The notes below the pieces were generated by a model that was given only the letters and a program-made list of their open reading frames with translations, had not been told where the DNA came from and searched no databases. Below are positions 1 to 8,429 of a stretch of DNA of 64,000 nucleotides, one piece after another. A program made the position numbers and the translations under genes. The DNA is taken from contig NZ_LECZ01000027.1 of NCBI RefSeq assembly GCF_001022965.1, forward strand, positions 992,001-1,056,000, given 5' to 3'. The DNA is from Enterobacter genomosp. O. Its GTDB lineage: Bacteria; Pseudomonadota; Gammaproteobacteria; Enterobacterales; Enterobacteriaceae. Within the stretch, counting starts at the first letter, position 1. Each line of letters begins with the position of its first letter.

Positions 1-1712
1 AGGGCTTCGCCTTTAAGCATGATAAGGAACAGTACCAGCTGTTCTGCGACAGCTTCCCGTTTGAAACCACGCCGGATCAGGCACAGGCCATTAACGCCGT
101 GCTGAGCGATATGTGCCAGCCGCTGGCAATGGACCGCTTAGTCTGCGGCGACGTCGGCTTCGGTAAAACCGAAGTGGCGATGCGCGCCGCCTTCCTTGCG
201 GTTGAAAACAACAAGCAGGTGGCGGTGCTGGTGCCGACCACCCTGCTCGCTCAGCAGCACTTTGACAACTTCCGCGACCGCTTTGCCAACTGGCCGGTAC
301 GCATCGAGATGCTGTCGCGTTTTCGCAGTACCAAAGAGCAGACCCAGATCCTGGAGCAGGCCAGCGAGGGTAAAATCGACATTCTGATCGGCACCCACAA
401 GCTGCTGCAAAGCGACGTGAAGTGGAAAGATCTGGGGCTCCTGATCGTCGACGAAGAGCACCGCTTCGGGGTGCGTCACAAAGAGCGCATCAAAGCCATG
501 CGCGCCGACGTTGATATTCTGACCCTGACCGCGACGCCTATCCCGCGAACCCTGAATATGGCGATGAGCGGCATGCGCGATCTGTCGATTATTGCCACGC
601 CGCCGGCGCGCCGTCTGGCGGTAAAAACCTTTGTCCGCGAGTACGATAATCTGGTGGTCCGTGAGGCCATTCTGCGTGAAGTGCTGCGCGGGGGACAGGT
701 CTATTACCTCTACAACGATGTGGAAAATATTCAGAAAGCGGCGGACAGGCTGGCGGAGCTGGTACCGGAAGCGCGCATTGCTATCGGTCATGGGCAGATG
801 CGCGAGCGCGAGCTGGAACGGGTAATGAACGACTTCCACCACCAGCGCTTTAACGTGCTGGTGTGCACCACTATCATTGAAACCGGTATTGATATCCCGA
901 CGGCCAATACCATCATCATCGAACGTGCGGATCACTTCGGTCTTGCGCAGCTCCATCAGCTGCGCGGCCGCGTCGGGCGTTCGCACCATCAGGCCTACGC
1001 CTGGCTGCTGACACCGCATCCGAAAGCGATGACTACCGACGCGCAAAAGCGTCTGGAAGCCATCGCCTCGCTGGAAGACCTCGGCGCAGGCTTTGCGCTG
1101 GCAACGCACGATCTCGAGATCCGCGGTGCCGGTGAACTGCTGGGTGAGGACCAGAGCGGCTCGATGGAGACCATCGGCTTCTCGCTCTATATGGAGCTGC
1201 TGGAAAATGCGGTCGATGCCCTGAAGGCCGGACGCGAGCCGTCGCTGGAAGATCTCACCAGCCAGCAGACCGAGGTCGAGCTGCGTATGCCTTCCCTGCT
1301 GCCGGACGATTTCATTCCGGATGTGAATACCCGACTGTCGTTCTACAAGCGCATCGCCAGTGCGAAGAAGGAAAACGAGCTGGAAGAGATTAAGGTGGAG
1401 CTGATCGACCGCTTTGGTCTGCTGCCCGATGCGGCGAGAAATCTGCTGGATATCGCGCGCCTGCGCCAGCAGGCACAGAAGCTGGGCATTCGTAAGCTTG
1501 AAGGCAACGAAAAAGGCGGCGTGATTGAATTCGCCGAGAAGAACCACGTCAACCCGATGTGGCTGATCGGTCTGCTGCAAAAACAGCCGCAGCATTTCCG
1601 CCTGGATGGGCCGACGCGTCTGAAATTTACCCAGGAGCTGACGGAGCGCAAAACCCGTATGGACTGGGTGCGTAACTTTATGCGTCAGCTGGAAGAGAAC
1701 GCGATCGCGTAA
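1..1712 (+). CDS. mfd: Transcription-repair coupling factor Mfd (C-terminal part)
   Basis: Mfd is the ATP-driven DNA translocase that pushes stalled RNA polymerase off lesions and recruits UvrA. The reading frame is open from base 3 and the 5' half lies outside the window; 569 residues are visible against about 1148 in the E. coli protein. RecG-like helicase motifs are clear: Walker A GDVGFGKTEVA (about bases 147-180), the DExH-type box DEEHRFG (450-470), motif III LTATPIPRTL, and motif VI around QLRGRVGRS. The C-terminal third matches the TRG/D7 region. Near-identity to E. coli Mfd makes the call secure. ldtC follows on the same strand after 142 bases. Confidence 0.97.
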   Translation, partial: GFAFKHDKEQYQLFCDSFPFETTPDQAQAINAVLSDMCQPLAMDRLVCGDVGFGKTEVAMRAAFLAVENNKQVAVLVPTTLLAQQHFDNFRDRFANWPVRIEMLSRFRSTKEQTQILEQASEGKIDILIGTHKLLQSDVKWKDLGLLIVDEEHRFGVRHKERIKAMRADVDILTLTATPIPRTLNMAMSGMRDLSIIATPPARRLAVKTFVREYDNLVVREAILREVLRGGQVYYLYNDVENIQKAADRLAELVPEARIAIGHGQMRERELERVMNDFHHQRFNVLVCTTIIETGIDIPTANTIIIERADHFGLAQLHQLRGRVGRSHHQAYAWLLTPHPKAMTTDAQKRLEAIASLEDLGAGFALATHDLEIRGAGELLGEDQSGSMETIGFSLYMELLENAVDALKAGREPSLEDLTSQQTEVELRMPSLLPDDFIPDVNTRLSFYKRIASAKKENELEEIKVELIDRFGLLPDAARNLLDIARLRQQAQKLGIRKLEGNEKGGVIEFAEKNHVNPMWLIGLLQKQPQHFRLDGPTRLKFTQELTERKTRMDWVRNFMRQLEENAIA

Positions 1713-1718
1713 TCGTCT

Positions 1719-1747
1719 CCCCGGCAGCACGGCGCTCGCTGCCGGGG
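1719..1747 (+). terminator. Putative mfd terminator hairpin
   Basis: A perfect 10-bp stem (ccccggcagc at 1719-1728 with gctgccgggg at 1738-1747) with a 9-base loop starts six bases after the mfd stop codon. The T-tract after it is poor (cataattt), so termination may be partial. Confidence 0.55.
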
Positions 1748-1854
1748 CATAATTTACAAACTCTTTGCACTTCCCCTGGATTTCCCGACACGCTCATTCG
1801 CCATAATTATCGTTAACTGCTTATAAAACAATAACCTTATCATTTATATGGATT

Positions 1855-2826
1855 ATGGTGATGATGACCTCTACGCGTTTTACCCGATGGATATGTTTTT
1901 TCGCGCTGGCCGCAGCGGTAGCGATAACCCTTCCTGCGCGGGCCAATACCTGGCCTCTTCCGCCTCCCGGCAGCAATGTGGTCGGGAAAAACCAGTTTCA
2001 CGTGGTGGAAAATAACGGCGGGTCGCTGGAAGCAATTGCCAAAAAATATAACGTCGGCTTTTTGGCTTTGCTGCAGGCCAACCCCGGCGTTGACCCTTAC
2101 GTGCCGCGCGCCGGTAGCGTGCTGACGATCCCTCTTCAGACCATACTCCCGGATGCGCCGCGTGAAGGGCTGGTAATAAACCTTGCCGAACTGCGTCTTT
2201 ACTACTATCCCCCAGGCAAAAATGAAGTGACCGTCTACCCGATAGGCATTGGTCAGCTGGGCGGCGATACCCTAACGCCAACGATGGTCACGACCGTATC
2301 GCAGAAGCGGGCCAACCCAACCTGGACACCAACCGCCAATATTCGTGCCCGTTACAAAGCGCAGGGTATAGAGCTACCGGCAGTTGTCCCTGCGGGGCCA
2401 GACAATCCGATGGGGCATCATGCGATCCGCCTTGCCGCATACGGCGGAGTGTATTTGCTGCACGGAACCAACGCTGATTTTGGGATCGGCATGCGCGTCA
2501 GCTCCGGCTGTATCCGTCTGCGCGATGACGATATCAAGAAGCTGTACAACGTCCTGGCGCTCGGCACGAAGGTCAATATAATCAACACCCCGATTAAGGT
2601 CTCTGAAGAGCCAGGCGGCGTACGGCTGGTTGAGGTGCATCAGCCGCTGTCGAAAAATATCGGCGACGATCCGCAAACGTTGCCAATTAACCTTAATGCA
2701 GCACTGATGAGTTTTAAAACCAGTGCCAGCACGGACGAGACGGTGATGGAGTCCGCGATGACTACGCGGTCCGGTATGCCAACGGACGTCACGCAACACC
2801 ACGATAACGCACAGCAGTCGATATAA
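1855..2826 (+). CDS. ldtC: L,D-transpeptidase LdtC (YcfS)
   Basis: This periplasmic enzyme attaches Braun's lipoprotein to peptidoglycan. The protein has 323 residues (about 320 in E. coli). It begins with a signal peptide ending near LPARA|N, then a LysM-like segment (about residues 45-90, including AKKYNVG and LLQANPGVDPYVPRAGS). The YkuD catalytic domain follows, with the diagnostic HGTN and SSGCIRL motifs; the nucleophile is Cys219. The start region has several ATGs (1855, 1861, 1864). I kept the first, but 1861 or 1864 would be equally compatible with the E. coli N-terminus. In K-12 the next gene is bhsA; here an autotransporter gene lies between them. Confidence 0.95.
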   Translation: MVMMTSTRFTRWICFFALAAAVAITLPARANTWPLPPPGSNVVGKNQFHVVENNGGSLEAIAKKYNVGFLALLQANPGVDPYVPRAGSVLTIPLQTILPDAPREGLVINLAELRLYYYPPGKNEVTVYPIGIGQLGGDTLTPTMVTTVSQKRANPTWTPTANIRARYKAQGIELPAVVPAGPDNPMGHHAIRLAAYGGVYLLHGTNADFGIGMRVSSGCIRLRDDDIKKLYNVLALGTKVNIINTPIKVSEEPGGVRLVEVHQPLSKNIGDDPQTLPINLNAALMSFKTSASTDETVMESAMTTRSGMPTDVTQHHDNAQQSI

Positions 2827-3394
2827 AGCACTGCTCTGCTAGCGGCCCCCTCCTTCAGTAAAAGAGACAGGCATAGCGTGATTACGCTATGCTGTTCTCT
2901 GAATATGTCAGACTGACTTCCCTCATGTCCTGGTACCGGAAAGTGTATTTGCATACAGGTAAAAAAAGTGTGCAGCGTGGAACGTGAAAAAAATGAATCC
3001 TTATTTCTTAGGTATATCTTATTTCTGATGAAATAATGGTAGTAGCAGCAGGACAATATCTTAAAACCCGATTTTTATCCTCTGGAAATGCGCAACGCCG
3101 TTTCATATTTCAGCCAGACCAGCATGAAGAATCACCACCCCAACAATGACGAAACATAAATCCTTATATTTTACCCTTAACAGCATTTAATTCCATAAAT
3201 CCAGTTAAGACCATTTCATTTGTGATTATTCGCTAAAACGGGAGAATTAGCTCAAGGCATAATAATCATTGTATTCGACAGCAAGCCTTGCAATAAGTCG
3301 AAATTAATTTTCAGCACTTTGGTTATAAATATAAAAATGCCTTCTCCTTTCAATCAAATAATTGCATACGATTGTTCGTCGTAACGGATAGTAT
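2827..3394. other. Gene-free, AT-rich region upstream of the autotransporter
   Basis: No credible gene was found on either strand in these 568 bases. The first part carries a long imperfect palindrome (2863-2900, listed separately). The remainder (about 3000-3394) is visibly AT-rich compared with the flanking genes, a common property of H-NS-silenced promoters in front of acquired surface-protein genes (inference). A weak inverted repeat (caaggc at 3253-3258, gccttg at 3285-3290) and a TATAAA-like element near 3325-3335 could belong to the autotransporter promoter. No transposase fragment, tRNA or direct repeat was recognised. Confidence 0.6.
2863..2900. repeat. 38-bp imperfect palindrome after ldtC
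   Basis: The core is a perfect 9-bp inverted repeat (gcatagcgt at 2871-2879, acgctatgc at 2884-2892) with a 4-base loop. It is extended outward by agaga/tctct arms with three mismatches between. There is no T-tract, so it is not a typical intrinsic terminator; it could be a regulator site or an mRNA-stabilising hairpin. Confidence 0.6.
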
Positions 3395-6300
3395 ATGAAA
3401 AGATTTAAACTAAGCACTACTGCGGTGTTAATCAGTAGCTTATTGTTCGTGAACAATGCTATTGCGCAAATCGAAGAAATCAATAATGCCAACGGCGTTA
3501 TTTCCGGAAGCGGCGTGATTGCCAACGGTGGCGTTTACAAGGTTATCGGTACCGCAGGTGAAAACAGCGTCATTTCTGTTGCGGATAACGGCAGCGTTAC
3601 CGTGAATCACAACGGCGGCTCTCCATTGATCATGGGCTGGGGTGAGTTCGAGAATGGCGATCTTCTGATCACCAGCGGCAGCGTTATCGTCGCCAACAGC
3701 GGGACAATCAACTTAGGTAGTGGTTCGACTATTAATACCACGTATGGCGATCTGATCGAGGGCACGGTTCCCAACCGACCTGACCTTCCTCTGGATAAAG
3801 ATTACCAGTTTGTGTTTGCTTTAGGCGTCACTACGACGGGCGCAATCAGCGCGGCTAACCTTGCTAAAGAAGGGAAAATCGTTGCCGACGACCTGACGAT
3901 CAATATCAGCCACCAGCGTGACGATAAGTTTGTCGTTGGGATCCATGGTGAAAAGGCGAATGCGAACATTGATTTGACGGGGTTAACCACCGTTAATACT
4001 ACGGCACTCGGTAACGAAAGTCTGGCGCTGGGTATTTATGCCAAAAACAGCACGCGGGTTACCGCTGACGATTTGCGCCTGACCAGCACGGGACAGATGT
4101 ATGCTGTGGGGCTTTCTTCACAGTCCGTTGAAGAAAACGCTCGCTCCCTCATCACCTATAACAATGCGGTGATCACTTCCGTGGCCGATGATTTTGCCGA
4201 TGGTATCAGCACCGCTGGCGGCCACATCGTCGCTCAGGGCGATACGCAGATCGACATCACCGTCAATAAGACCGGCGCGGTAACCTCGGGGATCTGGGTA
4301 TCAGATGGACTCGACGATATCGATTTAGACTCCTACTTCACCAGCCACGGAAAAATAGCGCTCGCCCTGAACGCCGGTGCGGACGGTACGGAACTTCGCG
4401 GGGCGGAATCCGTTGGCTCGTCGGAACTGACCACCCAGGACCTGGCCATCTCGATGAATACGAACGGGCATCAGCAGACCAAAGGCACGGGCTTGTTTGC
4501 CTCAAAAGACAGCGCGCTGACGCCGGGTAACCTTGTCGTTAATGGCAAACTGAACATTGACGTCGCAGATACGACCCGCAGCGGCACATGGCACTACATC
4601 CACGCGGATAAAGGCGGCAGCATTGCGCTAAACGGCGAGGCGAGCCTGGGCGTGAACTACAACGATCCGGATACCATTGCCATTCTGGCGGAGAACGCTG
4701 ATTCTCGCGTGTCGGCGGCTGGGCAGAAAATGCAGGTCGTGGGTACCGTTGAAGCGAAAGATGCAGGGCTGGTCGATCTTAGTGCCGTCAGGGCGTCCCG
4801 TTTCGACGGCGGCTTCCTGACCAGCACTGGCGGCACTAACAACCTGTCGCTGGCAGAAGACTCGGTCTGGAATATGACCAAAGATTCTCAGCTGACTAAC
4901 CTGACGCTGAATGAATCGACGCTGAATTTTATGCATACCTCCGCGCAGGCGCAGCGACAGACGCGTGACGCAGCCACGTTCAAAACCCTGACTGTGGACG
5001 GTGATTACGCGGGCAGTAACGGCAATCTGGTGATGAATACGGCGCTTGGCGATGACAACTCCCCTACCGACCGCTTGATTGTCAACGGTAATACCAGCGG
5101 CACCACCAACGTGATGGTGCTGAACGCGGGCGGGACAGGCGGCCTGACGACGAACGGGATTGAGCTGATCGCCGTTAACGGTAACTCTGTCGGTGAGTTT
5201 AAACAGAATGGCCGTATTGTTGCCGGGGCGTATGACTATACCCTGCAGCGCGGCGCGGGTCAGAACGCCGCAAACTGGTACCTGAGCAGCGCGCTGACGC
5301 CTGAAATACCAGAAACGCCAGAACCTCCAGCGCCGCCGGAACCGACAGAACCAACAGAACCTCCGGTGAAGCCTGAGCCACCAGCGCCGGTCAATCCGCC
5401 CGATCCGGTGACGCCAGCCTCTCCGACACCGGTACCGGCTGTTGAACACGCGGTGCGTCCAGAAGCAGGTCTGTATGGCGTTAACCTGGCGGCGGCTAAC
5501 ACGCTGTTCAACACCCGTTTGCATGACCGTCTAGGTGAAACCCACTACGTTGATGCCCTGACCGGTGAAGCGCGCGCGACCAGCATGTGGCTGCGTAACG
5601 TGGGCGGACATACCCGCCAGCACGACAGCAGCGGCCAGCTGAGCATGCAGAGTAACCGCTACGTAATGCAGCTTGGCGGTGACGTGGCGCAGTGGAGCAG
5701 CAATAACGCTGACCGCTATCATCTGGGCGTGATGGGCGGCTATGCCAACCAGAAGAGCCGTGCAGAAAACCAGCGTAACGGTAACCATGCTACCAGCAGC
5801 ATCGACGGATACAGCGTCGGCGTCTACGGTACCTGGCTGCAGGACAACGAAAGTAAAGAAGGCGCGTATGTTGATACCTGGGTGCAGTACAACTGGTTCA
5901 ACAACACCCTTTCTGGTGATGACGTTGCTACGGAGACGTACAAATCAAAAGGCTTCACCGCTTCTGTCGAATCTGGCTACACCTGGAAAATGGCGGACCT
6001 CAGCGAGCGTAGCGCGCTGTATATCCAGCCAAAAGCGCAGATAACCTGGATGGGCGTGAAGGCGGACTCGCACAAAGAAGTCAACGGTACCCGTGTAGAA
6101 GGTAACGGCGACGGCAATATTCAAAGCCGCGTTGGCGTGCGTCTGTACGGCCATGCTCACAACAAGCTGGACGATGGCAACGACCGTAACTTCCAGCCGT
6201 TCGTGGAAGCCAACTGGATCCACAATACTAAAGACTTTGGCGCATCGCTTAATGGTGAAAAAGTGAATCTGGCGGGCAACCGCAACATCGGTGAAATGAA

Positions 6301-6421
6301 AGCGGGTGTTGAAGGTCAGCTGTCGAAGAATGTCTCTCTGTGGGGCAACGTTGCTCAGCAGGTAGGTACCAAGGGATACAGCGATACGCAAGGTATGCTG
6401 GGTATAAAATACAGCTGGTAA
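3395..6421 (+). CDS. Type Va autotransporter, outer-membrane beta-barrel adhesin-like protein
   Basis: A 1008-residue self-exporting surface protein. The N-terminus is a signal peptide (MKRFKLSTTAVLISS..., probable cleavage after NNAIA, about residue 25). Residues about 26-630 form a Gly/Asn/Ser/Thr-rich passenger with short repeating strands (such as NSVISVADNGSVTV and SGSVIVANSGTI) typical of a right-handed beta-helix, with no cysteine seen. The part at about 528-630 resembles the pertactin-type autochaperone region (DRLIVNGNTSGTT ... NWYLSS). A proline-rich linker (about 635-684, PETPEPPAPPEPTEP...) leads into the translocator barrel (about 687-1008), which starts at EAGLYGVNLAAANTLF and ends in the aromatic terminus IKYSW. 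The passenger's target is unknown. K-12 has no gene at this position. Confidence 0.92.
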   Translation: MKRFKLSTTAVLISSLLFVNNAIAQIEEINNANGVISGSGVIANGGVYKVIGTAGENSVISVADNGSVTVNHNGGSPLIMGWGEFENGDLLITSGSVIVANSGTINLGSGSTINTTYGDLIEGTVPNRPDLPLDKDYQFVFALGVTTTGAISAANLAKEGKIVADDLTINISHQRDDKFVVGIHGEKANANIDLTGLTTVNTTALGNESLALGIYAKNSTRVTADDLRLTSTGQMYAVGLSSQSVEENARSLITYNNAVITSVADDFADGISTAGGHIVAQGDTQIDITVNKTGAVTSGIWVSDGLDDIDLDSYFTSHGKIALALNAGADGTELRGAESVGSSELTTQDLAISMNTNGHQQTKGTGLFASKDSALTPGNLVVNGKLNIDVADTTRSGTWHYIHADKGGSIALNGEASLGVNYNDPDTIAILAENADSRVSAAGQKMQVVGTVEAKDAGLVDLSAVRASRFDGGFLTSTGGTNNLSLAEDSVWNMTKDSQLTNLTLNESTLNFMHTSAQAQRQTRDAATFKTLTVDGDYAGSNGNLVMNTALGDDNSPTDRLIVNGNTSGTTNVMVLNAGGTGGLTTNGIELIAVNGNSVGEFKQNGRIVAGAYDYTLQRGAGQNAANWYLSSALTPEIPETPEPPAPPEPTEPTEPPVKPEPPAPVNPPDPVTPASPTPVPAVEHAVRPEAGLYGVNLAAANTLFNTRLHDRLGETHYVDALTGEARATSMWLRNVGGHTRQHDSSGQLSMQSNRYVMQLGGDVAQWSSNNADRYHLGVMGGYANQKSRAENQRNGNHATSSIDGYSVGVYGTWLQDNESKEGAYVDTWVQYNWFNNTLSGDDVATETYKSKGFTASVESGYTWKMADLSERSALYIQPKAQITWMGVKADSHKEVNGTRVEGNGDGNIQSRVGVRLYGHAHNKLDDGNDRNFQPFVEANWIHNTKDFGASLNGEKVNLAGNRNIGEMKAGVEGQLSKNVSLWGNVAQQVGTKGYSDTQGMLGIKYSW

Positions 6422-6432
6422 GCAGTATGAAT

Positions 6433-6466
6433 AAAAAAACGCCCTGCTCATGCAGGGCGTTTTTTA
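6433..6466. terminator. Bidirectional terminator between the autotransporter gene and bhsA
   Basis: Perfect 9-bp stem acgccctgc (6439-6447) / gcagggcgt (6452-6460) flanked by an A-run before and a T-run after, so it can serve both the rightward autotransporter gene and the leftward bhsA. Confidence 0.9.
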
Positions 6467-6499
6467 TTGCAGTGGCATAAATGAGGGTTTATGCGTGAC

Positions 6500-6757
6500 T
6501 TATTTGTAGATTACAGCCGTGCCGTGCAGGGTGTTAGGGCCGGTCACAGAGGTAATACGGAAAGATTTCGCACCCATCTCTTCAGCTTTTTGCGCCAGCT
6601 GGCTTTCCAGTGAACCCAGGTTAGTACCGGCAGATGCGGAGATAGTCCCGACTTTATGCTGGTCAGCAGGTGTGGATTGCACTTCAACAGCAGCAAAGCT
6701 TGCGAAAGAGAGTGAGCTCAGAACGGCGGCAGCGATGAGGGTTTTTACGTTTTTCAT
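6500..6757 (-). CDS. bhsA: Stress-response outer-membrane/periplasmic protein BhsA (YcfR, ComC)
   Basis: A small 85-residue secreted protein of the DUF1471 (YhcN/BhsA) family. In E. coli it is induced by oxidative, acid and metal stress, alters surface hydrophobicity and biofilm formation, and lowers outer-membrane permeability to copper. A signal peptide ending in FASFA|AVEV is followed by the compact domain with VGTISASAGTNL, and the protein ends at GTAVIYK. It is divergent from comR, whose product represses it in E. coli; the 244-base intergenic region carries a near-consensus CRP site. Confidence 0.95.
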   Translation of the reverse strand: MKNVKTLIAAAVLSSLSFASFAAVEVQSTPADQHKVGTISASAGTNLGSLESQLAQKAEEMGAKSFRITSVTGPNTLHGTAVIYK

Positions 6758-6829
6758 GATCTTTACCTTTAGCAGATGAATTTGGAAGTCGTTATCTATT
6801 TAGTTAACGATCGATAGGTAAATAATAAG

Positions 6830-6845
6830 TGTGATCCAGGTCACG
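6830..6845. promoter_or_regulatory. CRP-like site in the bhsA/comR intergenic region
   Basis: The sequence tgtga-tccagg-tcacg differs from the CRP consensus TGTGA-N6-TCACA at one base. It lies 73 bases upstream of the bhsA start and about 157 bases from comR. Function is inferred from the sequence match only. The ComR operator itself could not be assigned. Confidence 0.55.
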
Positions 6846-7001
6846 CGTCAACATAATTTTATAATGAGCGTTAACTTAATTTTAAAGTCGTTATTTTTCA
6901 TACTCATATGATTAATTTATTTTTAAGCATTCAGCGCTGGTGGTGGCTTGCGTTTATTTTTATAATGGTTATTCAACAAACCAACAGAGGACCAACGGCA
7001 A

Positions 7002-7637
7002 ATGACAACCGATGTCACGAGTTGTGCGAAGAAAAGCCGTGGCCGACCAAAAGTGTTTGACAGGGATGCAGCGCTTGATAAGGCCATGACTCTCTTCTGG
7101 CAACATGGGTATGAAGCAACCTCGCTTTCCGATCTGGTAGAAGCCACCGGAGCCAAAGCGCCGACGCTGTATGCTGAATTTACCAATAAAGAGGGGCTGT
7201 TCAGGGCGGTGCTGGACAGATACATTTCGCGCTTTGCGGCGAAACACGAAGCCCAGCTATTTTGTGAAGAAAAAAGCGTTGAGCAGGCACTGCGAGACTA
7301 CTTCACCGCCGTCGCCACCTGCTTTACCAGTAAAGATACGCCTGCGGGCTGCTTTATGATTAACACCTCTGCCACCCTTGCGGCATCGTCTAAAGAGATC
7401 GCCAATACGGTGAAATCGCGTCACGCCATGCAGGAGGAGACGCTGAGCGCGTTTCTGGCTCAGCGCCAGCAGCGCGGTGAAATCCCCGCGCACTGCAACC
7501 CTCAGGTGCTGGCGCAGTACCTGAGCTGTATTTTGCAGGGGATGTCGATCAGCGCCCGCGAAGGTGCTTCACTGGAAAAACTGCAGACTATTAGCGACAC
7601 CACGCTGCGGCTGTGGCCTGAGCTACTCAAAATCTGA
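7002..7637 (+). CDS. comR: TetR-family copper-responsive repressor ComR (YcfQ)
   Basis: A TetR-family repressor of 211 residues; in E. coli it binds the bhsA (comC) promoter and releases it in response to copper. The N-terminal helix-turn-helix spans about residues 12-60, including GRPKVFDRDAALDKAM and the recognition segment GAKAPTLYAEFTNKEGLF. A ligand/dimer domain follows, with TPAGCFMIN. The N-terminal half is almost identical to the E. coli protein, while the segment around residues 120-185 diverges more. It is transcribed away from its target gene bhsA. Confidence 0.93.
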   Translation: MTTDVTSCAKKSRGRPKVFDRDAALDKAMTLFWQHGYEATSLSDLVEATGAKAPTLYAEFTNKEGLFRAVLDRYISRFAAKHEAQLFCEEKSVEQALRDYFTAVATCFTSKDTPAGCFMINTSATLAASSKEIANTVKSRHAMQEETLSAFLAQRQQRGEIPAHCNPQVLAQYLSCILQGMSISAREGASLEKLQTISDTTLRLWPELLKI

Positions 7638-7640
7638 CGC

Positions 7641-7676
7641 AAAAAAAAGCTCCTCAGCCTGAGCGCATGAGGAGCT
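7641..7676 (-). terminator. Terminator of ycfJ
   Basis: Perfect 9-bp stem agctcctca (7648-7656) / tgaggagct (7668-7676). Read leftward, it is followed by a run of eight T residues (the A-run at 7641-7648), so it is oriented to end ycfJ transcripts. It could also slow comR transcripts. Confidence 0.85.
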
Positions 7677-7696
7677 AAGTTCAGAGAACATCTTTT

Positions 7697-8236
7697 TTAC
7701 ACTTTGTTATTCAGAACCAGCTGGCCATTACCGTCCAGAGGGATTTGCGTCCCTGGATCTTTATCCATGCGGATTTTGCCCTGCTGATCGCCAATTTTGT
7801 ACGTCACGTCATAACCCAGCATTTTCTCCGACTTGTCATAGACGGTTTTGCAGCGCTGCTGAGTTGTGGTGTAGGTATCGTTATCCTGCATCGCGCCCTG
7901 CACCTGGTTACCGGCATAGCCACCGCCCAGCGCGCCGACCACGGTCGCCACATCTTTACCGCGGCCACCGCCAAACTGATGACCAATGACCCCACCGGCT
8001 ACCGCACCCAGAACAGAGCCGGCAATACGGTTTTCATCCTGAACAGGACGACGGTGAGTCACGGAGACGTTGCGGCACTCCTGACGAGGGGTTTTCACGG
8101 TTTCTTTAATCGGAGTAGCAGAAACCACCTGTGCATACTGCGGGCCGCGATCTAATACGTTCAGACTGGCAACGGCAGCCACACCTAACGCAGCCGCGAC
8201 GCCAATCCCTATACCCGCCAACATTGATTTATTCAC
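7697..8236 (-). CDS. ycfJ: YcfJ, glycine-zipper outer-membrane-associated protein
   Basis: Homologue of E. coli YcfJ, exactly 179 residues from a GTG start. The GTG at 8236-8234 is preceded by a strong Shine-Dalgarno (aggagg, about 8 bases upstream) and gives V/MNKSMLAG as in E. coli; the in-frame ATG 60 bases upstream would add 20 unrelated residues. An N-terminal hydrophobic helix (GIGIGVAAALGVAAVA) acts as a signal or anchor. The middle holds a glycine-zipper segment (SVLGAVAGGVIGHQFGGG ... GGGYAGNQVQG), and a C-terminal domain ends NGQLVLNNKV. The function is not firmly known; an envelope role and a link to biofilm are reported for the family. Confidence 0.9.
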   Translation of the reverse strand: MNKSMLAGIGIGVAAALGVAAVASLNVLDRGPQYAQVVSATPIKETVKTPRQECRNVSVTHRRPVQDENRIAGSVLGAVAGGVIGHQFGGGRGKDVATVVGALGGGYAGNQVQGAMQDNDTYTTTQQRCKTVYDKSEKMLGYDVTYKIGDQQGKIRMDKDPGTQIPLDGNGQLVLNNKV

Positions 8237-8392
8237 GGGACTTCCTCCTTTGTTGCTATTGGTAACAATTTTGCAATGGAGGCACGGCTTCGCCAATCAG
8301 ATAAAGGATCAAAAAAGAGGCATTGAGGGGGGATATATCCTATTTAGGAGAACTCTTAAGCACGCATTCTGTGATCTGCAGCACGATATGCT

Positions 8393-8423
8393 AAAAACTC
8401 CCTCCGGAAGGCCCGGAGGGAGT
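8393..8423 (-). terminator. Terminator of ndh
   Basis: Perfect 11-bp GC-rich stem (actccctccgg 8397-8407 / ccggagggagt 8413-8423). In the leftward direction a T-run follows (aaaaa at 8393-8397 on the plus strand). It lies immediately downstream of the ndh stop codon. Confidence 0.9.
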
Positions 8424-8429
8424 AAAAGA

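Noticed and set aside
138-1730. Long (530-codon) open frame antisense to mfd
   Set aside because: It mirrors the codon periodicity of mfd, has no domain I recognise and no ribosome-binding site; mfd itself is near-identical to the known protein.
4628-5524. 298-codon frame antisense to the autotransporter, Arg/Trp-rich
   Set aside because: The Arg/Trp/Phe runs come from reverse reading of the proline-rich linker codons; not a plausible protein.
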